From Casuarina equisetifolia (Eukaryota > Streptophyta > Magnoliopsida > Fagales > Casuarinaceae): a DNA stretch of 64,000 nucleotides. The notes beneath the pieces are model-generated. The model made no database searches. It was not told the DNA's origin and was given only the letters and a program-made list of their open reading frames with translations. A program made the translations under genes and the position numbers. Of the stretch, positions 10,491-22,081 are shown piece by piece. The stretch covers positions 19,371,884-19,435,883 of the forward strand of contig CM052356.1 in assembly GCA_028551475.1 (NCBI GenBank), read 5' to 3'. The stretch's first letter is position 1. Each line of letters starts with the position of its first letter.

Positions 10491-11929
10491 CTATAGAATG
10501 AAACTCTTTTCTGTTTTCCAGCTAAACAATATGCACACTTCTCAAGTTTTGCACTCTTAATCCCAGATAACAAGTTCTTCTTTGCCAACACATTTATGCC
10601 TTTCTCACTCATGTGACTTAACCTTTTATGCCATAAAGCACTTGTATTTCCATCTTTCACTACATTACAAATGTCCTTGGAAATCTTGGCTTGAAATAAA
10701 TACAAAGAAGACTCTTTCTTGCCTCTAGCCATAACTAATGAACCCTTAGTAAGTTTCCATTGTCCATTATTGAAGATATTGCAAAAACCTTCATCATCAA
10801 GTTGTTTGGTAGAAATCAAATTCAAGCAAATTTCTGGTACATGTCTAACATTCTTAAGAACCAACTTGGATCCATTACGAGTCTTCAAGTATACATCTCC
10901 CATACCTGCAACTTTAGCTAAACAATCATTACCCATTTTCAATGTGCCAAAGTTTCCAAGAGTATAAGAAGTAAAGAACTCCCTCTTAGAAGTAAAATGA
11001 AGAGAAGCACCACTATCAATTACCCAACTTATCTCATTACTTGCAAAATTCACATTATCATCATAGCACACAACAACAAGTTCATTAGTAGCTGCTGCAA
11101 CTCGATCATCATCATTATTGTCCTTCTTCTCCTCACTTTCATTAACTTTTTTCTTCTCATTTCTACCTTTACCATTCTTCTTTTCATTTTTCAACTGGAA
11201 ACAATTTTTCTTGATATGACCCATCTTGCCACAATGATAGCACTTTACATTTTTATGCCACGATCTAGACTTACTTCAACTTTTGTTATAACTTCTCGGA
11301 CCTCTACTATGACTTCTCCCCCTGTTTTCAACAACCAAAGCTTCAGACTGAGACAAAGAACCCTAACTCTTTCTTATCATCTCTTCATTCAAAATACCAG
11401 TCTTGGCAAAATCCATAGTGACAATACCATCGAGAACAGAGTTACTCACTGACATACGAAATGTTTCCCAAGATTCTGGTAAAGTACCAAGTAACCAAAG
11501 TCCTTGTACTTCATCTTCAAACTTCATATTCATACCTAAAAGTTGATCTAACATTTCCTGAAACTCATTCAAATGATGAGATATGGATTGCCCACCTTTG
11601 TATTTCAAGCTAATAAGTTGCTTCATCAAATACATCTTATTATTTCCAGTCTTTCGAGCATACAAAGATTCAAATTTGTTCCATAAAGTCTGAGCATGTG
11701 TTTCTTTACTAATGTGATTCAAAACATTCTCATCTACAAATTGTCAAATAAACCCGCATACAATTTTATGCTGCTGAGTTCAATCGGCCTCACTCATGTT
11801 GTCTGGTCTTGTTTCACTAAACACCGGTAAGTGTCAACGCTTCACACAAAGTAAATCTTCCATCTTACCCTTCCAAACATGATAGTTTCTTCTATTCAAA
11901 CTAATCATCTTGTTAGTGCTTAGTTCCAT
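10454..11929 (-). pseudogene. Copia gag, protease and pre-integrase region
   Basis: A single frame begins at ATG 11929 (MELSTNKMISLNRRNYHVW). The gag core follows (ETHAQTLWNKFESLY, MYLMKQLISLKYKG, LLGTLPESWETF), with a zinc knuckle CYHCGKMGHIKKNC near 11240. The aspartic protease carries its active site in WVIDSGASLHFTS. The pre-integrase zinc region (LWHKRLSHMSEKG and CAYCLAGKQKRVSF) ends the frame. Stops interrupt the first 200 bp and a spot near 11360, and the frame is lost at the integrase border. The order is standard for plant copia polyproteins. Confidence 0.9.
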
Positions 11930-11968
11930 CGTTCAATCAAATCCAAAAATAAAACAACCACAATCTAA

Positions 11969-11981
11969 GCTCTTGATACCA
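11969..11981 (-). other. Copia primer-binding site (initiator Met-tRNA)
   Basis: The minus strand reads TGGTATCAAGAGC, the standard initiator-tRNA primer site of plant copia elements, three bases from the 5' LTR. Confidence 0.92.
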
Positions 11982-11984
11982 TTA

Positions 11985-12670
11985 TGATGGGAAAAACGAT
12001 GTATAACATTTCCCACTTTGATTGAACCTGTGAGAAAATATTAAAACACCAACGATGTATTTGAATCACAAGTAGAATAAGCAAATATCACACTTAACAC
12101 AAAAGAATTTCTACGTGGAAAAACCCCTCCAATGTGAAGGATAAAAAAACCACGGGACTGATCACGGAGTCCACCCAAATCTCCACTATATAAATCGTTA
12201 GGTTACAACCCAATCAAGTCCTTAACAATAGCAACAAGACTAAGATTTACTGATTCAACAATAATAAAATCACCAATGAATAGTGAAGAACAAGTTATAA
12301 ACAATAACTTAACCAAGAAAAGTTGGAGAAATATCACCCAGATTTTCGACCAAGATATGCTGACTTCAAGAGCTCTAAATGACGATCCAACCGTTCACAA
12401 TGAAGAACACCCAATCCCGAACCTGCTGACAAAAAATCAGCTCAATCAGACCACGGATCAACCTTGATCAGACGTTTGATCAACTGCTGTGCAGGACCTC
12501 TAATTCCTGCGAAATTCTGCTCTTTTCTTTTCTCTCTCTCTTTTCTTTTTGACGACCACTCACCTCTTCTCTAAAGAAAAATATTATATTTTTCTTTTTA
12601 AACCTTAGGGTCACTTACCCTAATTGGACCCAATAATAAGTCCACGAATATGGGCTGGACCAACCCAACA
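11985..12670 (-). repeat. Copia 5' LTR
   Basis: 686 bp matching 1831-2514 end to end and followed by the ATAAC target duplication. Many single-base differences from the other LTR point to an old insertion. Confidence 0.94.
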
Positions 12671-12744
12671 ATAACATGGCCCATACCAGGGATTGGAAGG
12701 ACTGCAACGTGGGGTTTCGTGGTTTCGGTTTCTGACAACACCAT
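12671..12744 (-). pseudogene. UGT72-type pseudogene, N-terminal 24 codons
   Basis: The ATG at 12744 opens a frame reading MVLSETETTKPHVAVLPIPG and then MGHV. This is the characteristic UGT N-terminus with the PGMGH acceptor-site motif. The frame ends at the ATAAC target duplication. Removing the copia element and one ATAAC copy joins it in frame to 1825 (HVIPLLELAK). The orphan start is therefore the head of the broken gene at 1-1830. Confidence 0.9.
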
Positions 12745-12792
12745 GCTTGTTGGTATGGAAGGTGATGGGAGACTCTAGTGGGAGTGGAGGCA

Positions 12793-13065
12793 GGGCGTGC
12801 AAGAAGGAAGAATAGTTCAGGGGCAGTGTCCACAATATAGACACTAAAACAAAATGTCGCCTTTATAGAGCAAAAAAGGATGACCATTAAAACTCCTCTT
12901 AGCTGTTGAAACCCAAGCCTGTCCGTTGTGAACGCACTGGAAGACGATGTGGGATCATTTTTATTTGCAATGGTTGGCATGGTTGGAAGACTATTCTATT
13001 TTGTTCGCCACATGGTTGGCATGGTTGGCATGATGTGTTTGTAATCATCCAAAGTGACTAGTGTC
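12793..13065. repeat. Diverged direct repeat, copy A
   Basis: Similar in order to 13464-13664. Shared strings include GCGTGCAAGA/GCGTGGCAAGA, ATAGAGCAAA/ACAGAGCAAA, CTGTTGAAACCCAAGCCT/CTGTTGAATCCAGGCCT and TTTGTAATCATCCAAA/TTTTTAATCATTCAAA. It sits just upstream of the UGT start. Confidence 0.55.
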
Positions 13066-13463
13066 CTTCTTTACGATCTAGTGGGTCACGAAATAATGAA
13101 AAATCTTCAGTCAGTGGACAGCTTTTTTCTTAAATTGTCATAAATGATCATCGTGAAACATATGGTGTACCGTTTTCACTTGAATATTAATAAAATAAGT
13201 CTAGAAGAATGTAAAAGGCATGAAAAACCTATTATGCCTTTGGGAATAAAATTTAAGCTCAAGAAATTCTAAAGAGTCGTTACATTGTAAGTGTAATTCA
13301 TATTAATTGTAAGAGAACATATATATTCTTTTTATAACCTTGTAATTGGATGTGTTATATTATGGTCCAGAAGACATTGTGGTTGTGTGTGTGTCATATA
13401 ATCTTTTTAAGTAATAGATAGAACCACTTTTAACCCTGAAGTTCTGGTGGTTGCGCGAAGGGA

Positions 13464-13664
13464 GAGCGTGGCAAGAGGCAAGAACAGAAAAACGGTTGCT
13501 GAGCCAAAACATTCAATTTACAGAGCAAATATGGGTGCGACATTCCTTTTGGAAAAGGTTGTTAAATATCCTCAAAGCTGTTGAATCCAGGCCTCTCCAT
13601 CATTACGGCACAAAATCCATGCATGACTCGCATGGAGTGTTTTTAATCATTCAAATTCGTGGTA
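13464..13664. repeat. Diverged direct repeat, copy B
   Basis: Partner of 12793-13065. The order of matching blocks is preserved but spacing differs. Any open frame here (13451-13726) looks accidental. Confidence 0.55.
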
Positions 13665-15368
13665 GAAAGAACGGGATATTTTCATTCAAACTAGACAGAA
13701 CCCGAAACGGCCGCCGGATGGTGTAATAATTATAAAAGATAAAAAAAAATCTTTTTAGTCTTGTCAGAAAATAATCACTCCAAAATGGTGGCGAAAGAAA
13801 ATTTCATAAAATGAGTGCAGAAGAACGTGGAAGAATTTAAAACTCTCGTGTTTTGGGATAAAGATGCACACTTGTGTAAATTAGTTCAAACCAATTTTAT
13901 AGTAAATGTAGCTTGGCATTTCAATATAATACTAAATTTTATTTTTAAATAAGATAATATTTTATTTTGTTAAATGAAATGATGTATTGAAAGTGAGAAC
14001 TATAATAAAATTTAAAATCTAACTTAAAAATTATATATGAATATAGAGAATAAATACATTTAAATATTGTTAAAATCAATAAAAAAACAACACCCACATT
14101 AGCACCATGTCAGCAACACATGGCAGAAGATGACCCTGGCGCATCGACTCATGCTATGCATATTTTAACGAGGGCGCATGTGGTCCACATGTGACACCAT
14201 CGAAACGCCTAAAGCCCAGCACAAAGATGGGCACGTGTACCCCATGTGGTTCATCTTCAACCTCCAGCCCAAATGCATTTTATTTCTCTTTCAATTTTGG
14301 ATGTTCCAGTAAATGTTTTAAGGTGATTAAAGAGGTGTTTAGCTTAGAACATAATAGATAATCTATTGAAGTAGAAAACGTAAAGAATCATTTGACAAGA
14401 TTTCAGCTCAAAACCTTTAAACGTTTTAGGACTTTTTATGTCCAATGTTGTCAAAATGAATTTTACATCAATTCCTTATAGTTATGAGTTGATTTAAATT
14501 TATTTTTTTATCACTAAAAAAGGTTATCAAACTGTACTCTTACTTCATCCAGATATACAAAGTTTTCTACCGTTATTGTAGAAATTCTTGTAAATTGAGT
14601 AACTCCAATTAGATGAGAATTGGAATAAATTAACTTAGAATATGACATTATATGGTAAAAATTAAAATTTAATTCAAAAATTAACTTATGAATAAGAGAG
14701 AAATATATCTAACATGTGCTTTGTTGATGATCTCTTTGTTTCTTTTTTATAAAGGTATAATTTACTCTATAATCTTATTTAAATATTATTAAAAAATTAC
14801 ATGTCTCAAATTTAGCCTTCCAATAAATAAATAAATAAGAGCCATTTAATTTAATAAAATTTTCTGACTCCTTAACGTGGATCTCGTGGACTTCTATCCT
14901 CTTGTCCCCTTTCCTGATCACGCAATCAGAGCCCCCACATGTCATTTTAGACTCTTAAGTTCGCCTTCGATCAGGATGTACGTATGTTAGTTTTATGACG
15001 ACGGTGCAGCCGAACAATTAATCGCCTTAACAAAAGAACAAGTGTCGCTGTTCTTGCTTGTTTTTTGTGAGCAGAAGCTATAAGCAACGCATGTAATCTT
15101 TCTGTCCTAGGCCTTCTGTGTCGATCTTTCGTCTTACAATCTGGACTCAAAACAATCAGTTAACTAAATGACTTCATTTGATTCGAAATATACTTAGAAT
15201 AAATTTGAACACGTAAGAATAATTTTATATATTATTATCCACCCATTGGTTGAGATAAAACATAATGAGATTGAAAAATGGCAGGCCCTGAACAGTAGAA
15301 GCAAGTGAGATTCAGACCCGGGCTATGCAAGGCAGTTGAAGCTGTGTCGTTACCAGGCCCAAGCACGG

Positions 15369-15395
15369 GACTGAGACTGAGACTGAGACTGAGAC
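15369..15395. repeat. Microsatellite (GACTGA)n
   Basis: More than four perfect units of a 6-bp repeat. Confidence 0.9.
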
Positions 15396-16628
15396 GGATT
15401 GTTCCTATGGTTGTTACCAACAATGACAAACCCATTCAACCTACGGCTCTTCGACTTCGGACACCTGGTTAAAGCTGGTGCATTCCTTTCCTCGCACTCC
15501 TTCTGGGGAGACCATGACGTTCCTTCCAGATTTGACGACTTAGAAGTAAATCCATGAATCCCATATTCCCAACCACCCAGCCAACCAACTTATGGATGCT
15601 AATGGGCCTATCCTGAAGGCAACTTTTCAACTCCAAAGCCCATTACATGTGTCAACGTGATAGCCCGCTCTGTCTTTAGAATTTTGGAGACGGACCAAGT
15701 CATATAGCCGTTGGCCACCCACTATTGTCCCGCTTTTGGTGAGTGACTTTCGATTCTTTATGTTAACGGTAAGGAACTTCCAGGAACACATACACAACAC
15801 GCCACTCTGTTACATTACCAACTGAATGCGACGCATCGCCTAAGTTTCACTTGCTCCCACTTCGACTCAAAATACCAGAAATACCATTCCTTATCCGCGG
15901 TATTTACTTGCGTCAATCGTTACCACTCATTACTTTCATCAACGTCAACCATTACCCTGTAACAGTTCTTAATTAAGATAAACTGGCTTCTGATTAGGTT
16001 CAATCTCTTTCTGTCATTTCAATCGTTGACTGGGTCTCAGTTGTCATTATATCTTAATCATTGATTTTCCTATGTAATTGAATTTTACCTGATAACAGTG
16101 GTAAGAGTTTGACGTTTATAACCTCGATCAGGTTGTTCTCTTGTACTCTTCAGTAACGCGGCCATCCTTGGTCAGAGACAGGGTACCATTGCAATTTTGA
16201 GGCACTGCGCGTGGGCAAAGTCGTGAGACCGAAAATTTCCCATCCCTTTCAGAAAGACGAAACGGTAAAAGGTGACCCACACGCCAGCCCCGTCACCGGC
16301 TGTCACCAGTTCCTTAGCCGTTTTTTAATCCTCCAAAAGCCTGGCCATCTCCGTTCAGTGCTCTCTCTGCTCCCGCTCTCTTCTGTTCCTCCTCTCTGCT
16401 CCCGAACCATTGTTTCCTTCCCGTTCTCGGCAAGCCTTTAGAACGTTTTATGCTCTATTCTTTCCCTGATTTGCTCTCTTCCCCCGTAGAAACGCAGAAA
16501 AGCTCACCCATTTGAAGGAATAATCCATTGTAAAGCAGAACTTCGGGTACCGTCGTCATTTTGGAGTTCCAATTGAACGCAGGAGCCTAGAACGGCTAGA
16601 TTTTTAAAGTGTTGCACTCTGTACTGCA

Positions 16629-19600
16629 ATGTCTGTGGCCACTAAGCTTCAATTGTCCACTAAACCCGTTCCGGAGCCCCGAGCTATACTCGGTCCGGCG
16701 GGGAACAGAGTTAGGGTTTCCGAAGAACTGAAACGGAAGGCCGAGAAGCCAAAGAAGCCACAACCGCAGGTAAATCGGGCCTCTGAAATTCTGGAACCGG
16801 CCGTGCGGAACAGTGTCTCGGTCGACAGCTCGTGCTCTTCAGATTCTTCCTCCAGCGGCTCCTCGGCGAAGAAAAAGGTGAATTCTCGGACGGTGAGGTG
16901 TAATGGTTTTAGGCCCGTGAAGGTTTCCCCGGATGTCGCGGAGGCCGCGGCGCTGTCGTCGCCAAAGATTTCGGGCCCGCCAAAACGGTGCGATTGGATC
17001 ACACCTCACTCCGGTAAGTAAGACATGCTATGCTTGTTAAACCGTTTTTTGTTTTCTTGGGGATTCAAATCTTTTGTCCTATTTGTTTTTTGACGACCAG
17101 TAATTTTCTCTGAGAAAGCAAAACGCTTGGACATGTTCGTTTGTTGTTTATTTTTTACTGCAAAATGTTAACTTATGCTAATTTTCTAAGTTAGGAAACC
17201 ATGGTGTCATGCAATAAATGTGGAACAGGGGAAGCTGCTGTCATTAGTGTTTTTGTTTTTCTTCAAGCGAAATAATAGCAAGGTTTGGTAATTGATGAGC
17301 ATGTTTTTCTGCTGCTTTTACTTATTGCTACTAAAGGCTGTTCTGATAACAAAACAGAACAATAAAAGAAGCCCTTAAAGTCCTTCCTTTTTTTTTCTTT
17401 TTCTTTTTTTTTTTTTAACATTTCTGGATAATATTATTTAATAGGCATAATGATGTTGTCGCTTTTCTCCAGTAATCAGTTTGAATTCTGTCAAAACTGG
17501 CTTTCATTTCTGACAGTTGCTATTAATCTGCTTTCAATCTTATGTTGAATGTATATTGGTAAATATGGTTTCCTTTTTGGTAAAAGAAGAAACTTGAGTT
17601 CGAAAGTAAAAATTTGAACATATTCTGTAAGCTTATTAATTCGGTGCTTCCATCCATCCGTCGTTTTGAAATCCAATGTAATGGTCATTGTATAAGGCCA
17701 ATCAAGAATTTTCAAGTCTGTCACATGTCATCTCAGTTTGATATAAAATCAGAAAATGTAATGAAAGAGATGACTCTCACCTCTCCACCACCTACTGGTG
17801 GTTGGAGCACTCCCTCACCTATGGGTGTTGAAAAGGCTCAGAATGTAACTGGAACGTCCTTTAATTTGAACAGTGATCTGACTATTTTTTGGACCATCTC
17901 CTTCCAAGAGATAGTCCAATGACCCCTAGATGACAAAGGAGGGAGAACAATTTCCTCTACCACATTAATTTTATATGATTTTTTATATATGTGACGAAAC
18001 TTCCCTTAGATTTTCTGAGGACAGATGGACAGAAGTATTAAGTTAATATGCCTATAGAATGTAACTATAGATATTGCTACTTCGAAAACTTGATTACCCT
18101 TTTGATATTGAGATAAAAATTATGAGTATTAATCATGCATGTAACCCTTAAATCTTTGCTTTTTCCCTGTTTAGCAAGATGGATCCAATGTTCCACTTCC
18201 GTGGCAAAGCAATAGCAGGTCAGAATTGACCGAGTCAGTCAGATTTGATTTCCTAAACTCTTACTTGTGTTAGAGGTAACATCTTCTAGCGTGCCTTGCT
18301 TTGATCCCTCACAACAACACCTCACGACTACTGTTACTTAGTTTAAGGGTAATGGTAGGTTTCTGAGATTTACTCGATGAAAGGTTGGACTGCTGAGGTC
18401 CCAACTCACCCAAAAAAGAAAAAGAGAAACTAACAGAGATCACTGAAACGAATGTGATTTAGCCGTTTACACATCAAAATAAGAGGCACTAGTTCTAGTG
18501 GTTGAAAACTATGCTAAATATCAGATATCTTAATACGTATTGAAAGCCTCACAAGCAGCAAAGTTTGCTATTATTTTTTCATCTAAAAACCAGGCAAGGC
18601 CTGTATGAGCTGTTCTAATTATAATGAAAGTGATAGGATTCACTTCTAAACTCGTAGCATGTTAGAATATCATTGCAATATATTGATTGCTTGTCCTAAT
18701 TGTTGGAATAAGTGATGGCTGTCTGATTTGAGAGAGAGGATGTGGCAATGGTTTCACTTTGATTATAAATGATGGCATGGCTGCTTTGTCTGAACTGGTC
18801 GATTGCACTACTCGAATTGACATGTTGAGCAACATGTGAGGGGTATCATATGTCTATGGTCCCCGCGATAACTAGAATAGTGTTGCATCCAAATTCTTGA
18901 ATGTCACGGCTATTCATAATTGACGCTAACAGTTTGAGCCAAAAACGTTTTGTCCTTTTCCCTTCTAACACCATCTCCTCTACTATCCACGATTGGCTCC
19001 ACCACATAGTCAACTCCTTCAAGATTGTCATTGCCACACTCCTTTCGCTCTGGATGATCACCATTCCAACAGCTGTGCGACTGGGATTGGTTTGGAAAAG
19101 ACACGTCAGTATGGAGTCACCCATTACTTCGAGGAAGAGGTTTTTTAGCAGGCCAAAGGAGGAGAATATGCCGGAATAATTTTATAGGCTGAGAGTGTGA
19201 TGTGGTAAAATCAATGGATAAGTCATGATTGAAAATTTTATCCCCTGCAGGAAATCTTGATCCTCTCAACTAAATTAGTTTCATCGGTCAGAAAGTAATA
19301 GTTATGTTTACTCTTTGAAGAAACCTTAAGTCTTTTAAAGAAAGGATGATCCCTTTCACAAAACTTAATAGGAACGGTAGCATTCTTTTTCACTTGGATA
19401 TTCTATCAAGTAATCCTTTTTCCTTTCATATTTGCACGAGTTTAGATACAGCTTTTTCTTGGTTTGTTTTTCTCTATTTTCCAGTTTTCTTCGATCGTCA
19501 TTTTGAGAATCTAAACAAATAACTTTGTTCTTATATATCCTTAAATTTCCATTACATTCGGGTGTTTAAGTTATGCTTCTATTTCCTCTACTAACTTGGG

Positions 19601-20701
19601 TTATTTGAGTTCAAATTGCTTGCTTCTTTTATTTGTAAGTTATTTCAGTTGGTAACTTTTTTGGTAACAGACCCAAGTTATACTATTTTCCACGATGAAG
19701 AATGGGGGGTTCCAGTCTATGACGATAGGAAGTTGTTTGAACTACTAGTCTTCTCACAAGCGTTGGCAGAACTTAGCTGGCCAGCAATTCTTAACAAGAG
19801 AGACATATTCAGGTTTTTGTTATTTCGGCTCCCTCTTCTCAAGTTCCAAAGGAGAAAAGTTCAACAATGCACTGAAATTTGACGTCTATTTTTTATCCAT
19901 TGGCAGGAAAGTTTTTGACAGTTTTGACCCATCATCCGTTGCACTGTTTACCGAGAAGAAGTTGATGTCCCTGAAGGTAAACGGCAGCCCTTTGCTGTCT
20001 GAACCAAAGCTCCGTGCGGTTGTCGAGAATGCCAAACAAATACTTAAGGTAATAAATAATCAGATCATGGTATGAGGAGTAGAAAGCATTGATAATCCAC
20101 TTGGTGCCCCATCTCACATTCCTACTTGATGGATGTTGAATTTGAGTCAGCTTTTTGCCAAACTAAATGATCAAATATTCGTTCTGACTCTCAAGATTGC
20201 ACACAAGCACACAATAATTGAGTTAGAAATGTTTGAATCTCTGTCTTGAGATTAACTCAATTCCATGAAGTTGCTTCAAAGTCAAAATTGTACCCAAAAA
20301 CTGTTAAAAAAAAAAAAAAGTTTATGATCTGTTCTTAAAGTACATCTCTATGTGGTCTACCCTTACAGGTTCAGCAGGAGTTTGGTTCCTTCAGTGAATA
20401 TTGTTGGAGCTTTGTGAATCACAGGCCAATAAGAAATGGATTTCGTTATGCGCGTCAAGTTCCAGTCAAGACACCTAAAGCGGAACTCCTAAGCAAGGAT
20501 TTGATGCAGAGGGGCTTCCGGTGTGTTGGACCCACGGTTGTTTATTCCTTCTTGCAGGTGGCTGGAATCGTCAACGATCATCTCTCAACATGCTTCAGAT
20601 TCCAGGAGTGCAACACAGATCTAAAAGAAGATTTGAAACCCAAGGTTGATACACCGGAAGTAAACGAAGTTCTGCAGGATACATGCTTATCTCTGGAATG
20701 A
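16629..20701 (+). CDS. 3-methyladenine DNA glycosylase I (TAG family)
   Basis: Base-excision repair enzyme of the TAG family, expected to remove 3-methyladenine, probably in the nucleus or organelles. Exons are 16629-17013, 19671-19812, 19907-20048 and 20369-20701; all have GT-AG borders and total 1002 bp, 333 aa. Residues 1-118 are a basic, Ser-rich tail of low complexity. The TAG domain runs from KRCDWITP (about 119) to about 305. All four zinc ligands of the family seem present: Cys121, His136 (in FHDEEWG), His294 and Cys298 (NDHLSTC). The glutamate of bacterial TAG in the LEGQQAGLSW motif aligns with Ser in FSQALAELSW, as I recall for many plant homologues. Intron 1 is 2.66 kb and holds no gene I recognise. 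The gene is convergent with the BZR1-like gene. Confidence 0.93.
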
Positions 20702-22081
20702 TTGCCTGAACCAGACTTTGTTCCTTCCTAATCTCGTAAATCAACCAACCTTAGGGCATATTGTTGTGAGAAAGGTGAAGAGCAAAGGTCCGCAGCAGCA
20801 GCTGTTGTTTTACATTTCCTTAAATCAATGTTGTCCTGTGGCGTGCATTCTTCATCTGCTTGTGTTTTATTAACCCAACCAGAAAGTATGTTCCTCCTTG
20901 TAATGAAGTGGATGCTGTATGACAGTAAGTGCTCCATGTAAAATTCCTTAGTCGTCTTTAAGCCTTAAAACTAGTTGTTCTTGTCTTGTATGTATCTCTT
21001 AACCTTTGTATGTGTTTTCAATCAAATGTTCAACCTTTTCTTTTAAAATTAGATGGTAGAACATATTAAGAAGATATCATGTTAATATATTAACAATGTA
21101 AAATATAATTAGTTTTGCGCATAAAAAATTATGAAAACTTAATTAACGAGTAACAAAATGTTATATTTTAACTTAAATTTCGATATTATTGATAATGGAA
21201 AGAGAAGTACTTTTTAGTGCAAAAAAAAAACATAAACACAAAAGAAAAGGACAGTGAGGGAAATTAGTTTTAATGGTTTTTAACTTTTGTACAAGGAATA
21301 TGGTTTGTCTTGACATATCCAAGCAGCGTGCTGTCGACCACATGGCCAAAGAGACACGGAAACCGCTCAGGTAACGAGATAGGGACAAGACGAGACACTC
21401 CATCAGAAACAAACAGCAGATGACCTCGCTACACGACAGCTTTCACCATTTGGGCCCCCCACTCTAACCCGTTAAATTCTTTTTCGTTATTATTCTCATA
21501 CGACACATGTGAGGAAGAATGTCGGCCTTGTTGGTCCATGCCATTATAAGGCCAACCACTTCCATGGAAACGATCGGGTGGTCGGAAAGCACCAAAGATA
21601 TGAACTTCCGGCGAACATATGAGTAGTGTTAAAGTTGCATTTTTGGAAGAATAAATTATGTATTCAAACATACACAGGGAAGACCTTGCTTTCTTACAAG
21701 AAACATTAAAAGCCAAAACCGACCGTCCACAGAAAATGCAATAAATAACACATTTCTGTCAGTTTCGTCTCTGAAGTCTACGGGGGGTGTCAGTAACGGG
21801 TACTTTCAATCGGAAACAGTCCATTATATGTATAAGCAAGACTTGTCGAAACATCCCAAACAAACGGATTAAGTTTTTATCACTACATGAAGGAACGACA
21901 CAGACTTGGGATCATAATCCCACACGGCAAGTTTGATCTAAGACGTGCAATTCAAGGTGGAGAGAATAGATGAACACCTGCACAATTCTGTTGAATACCA
22001 AGCCGATGGAACATGAAACCAACAGACGATCTCTTTTTTCTGCTTTCCACAACCCAGATTGCATGCATTTATGCTAGAACA
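20702..22081. other. Intergenic, between convergent genes
   Basis: 3' untranslated sequences of the glycosylase (to about 21050) and of the BZR1-like gene (about 21900-22081). In between is AT-rich sequence with no coding similarity seen on either strand. Confidence 0.6.

Larger units (their letters stand above)
1831..12670 (-). mobile_element. Ty1/copia LTR retrotransposon, with nested gypsy element
   Basis: A minus-strand copia element bounded by two similar LTRs of about 685 bp, each TGATGGG...CCAACA on the plus strand, with a 5-bp target duplication. The internal order from 12000 downwards is PBS, gag, protease, integrase, then (after the nested element) reverse transcriptase, RNase H and polypurine tract. 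Protease-integrase-RT order is diagnostic of copia. The element is dead: there is a frameshift before integrase, there are several stops, the RT YVDD site reads YVDN, and a block between integrase and RT is missing. The LTRs differ at dozens of bases by eye, so the insertion is not recent. Confidence 0.95.
12745..16628. other. Intergenic region
   Basis: No convincing gene. It holds the old UGT upstream region, two diverged copies of a 200-270 bp segment (12793-13065 and 13464-13664), short ATGGTTGGC repeats near 12970-13030, AT-rich relics around 13975-14070 and 14620-14720 that resemble each other, a GACTGA microsatellite at 15369-15395, and the probable promoter and leader of the downstream glycosylase gene (about 16100-16628). 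Confidence 0.7.
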
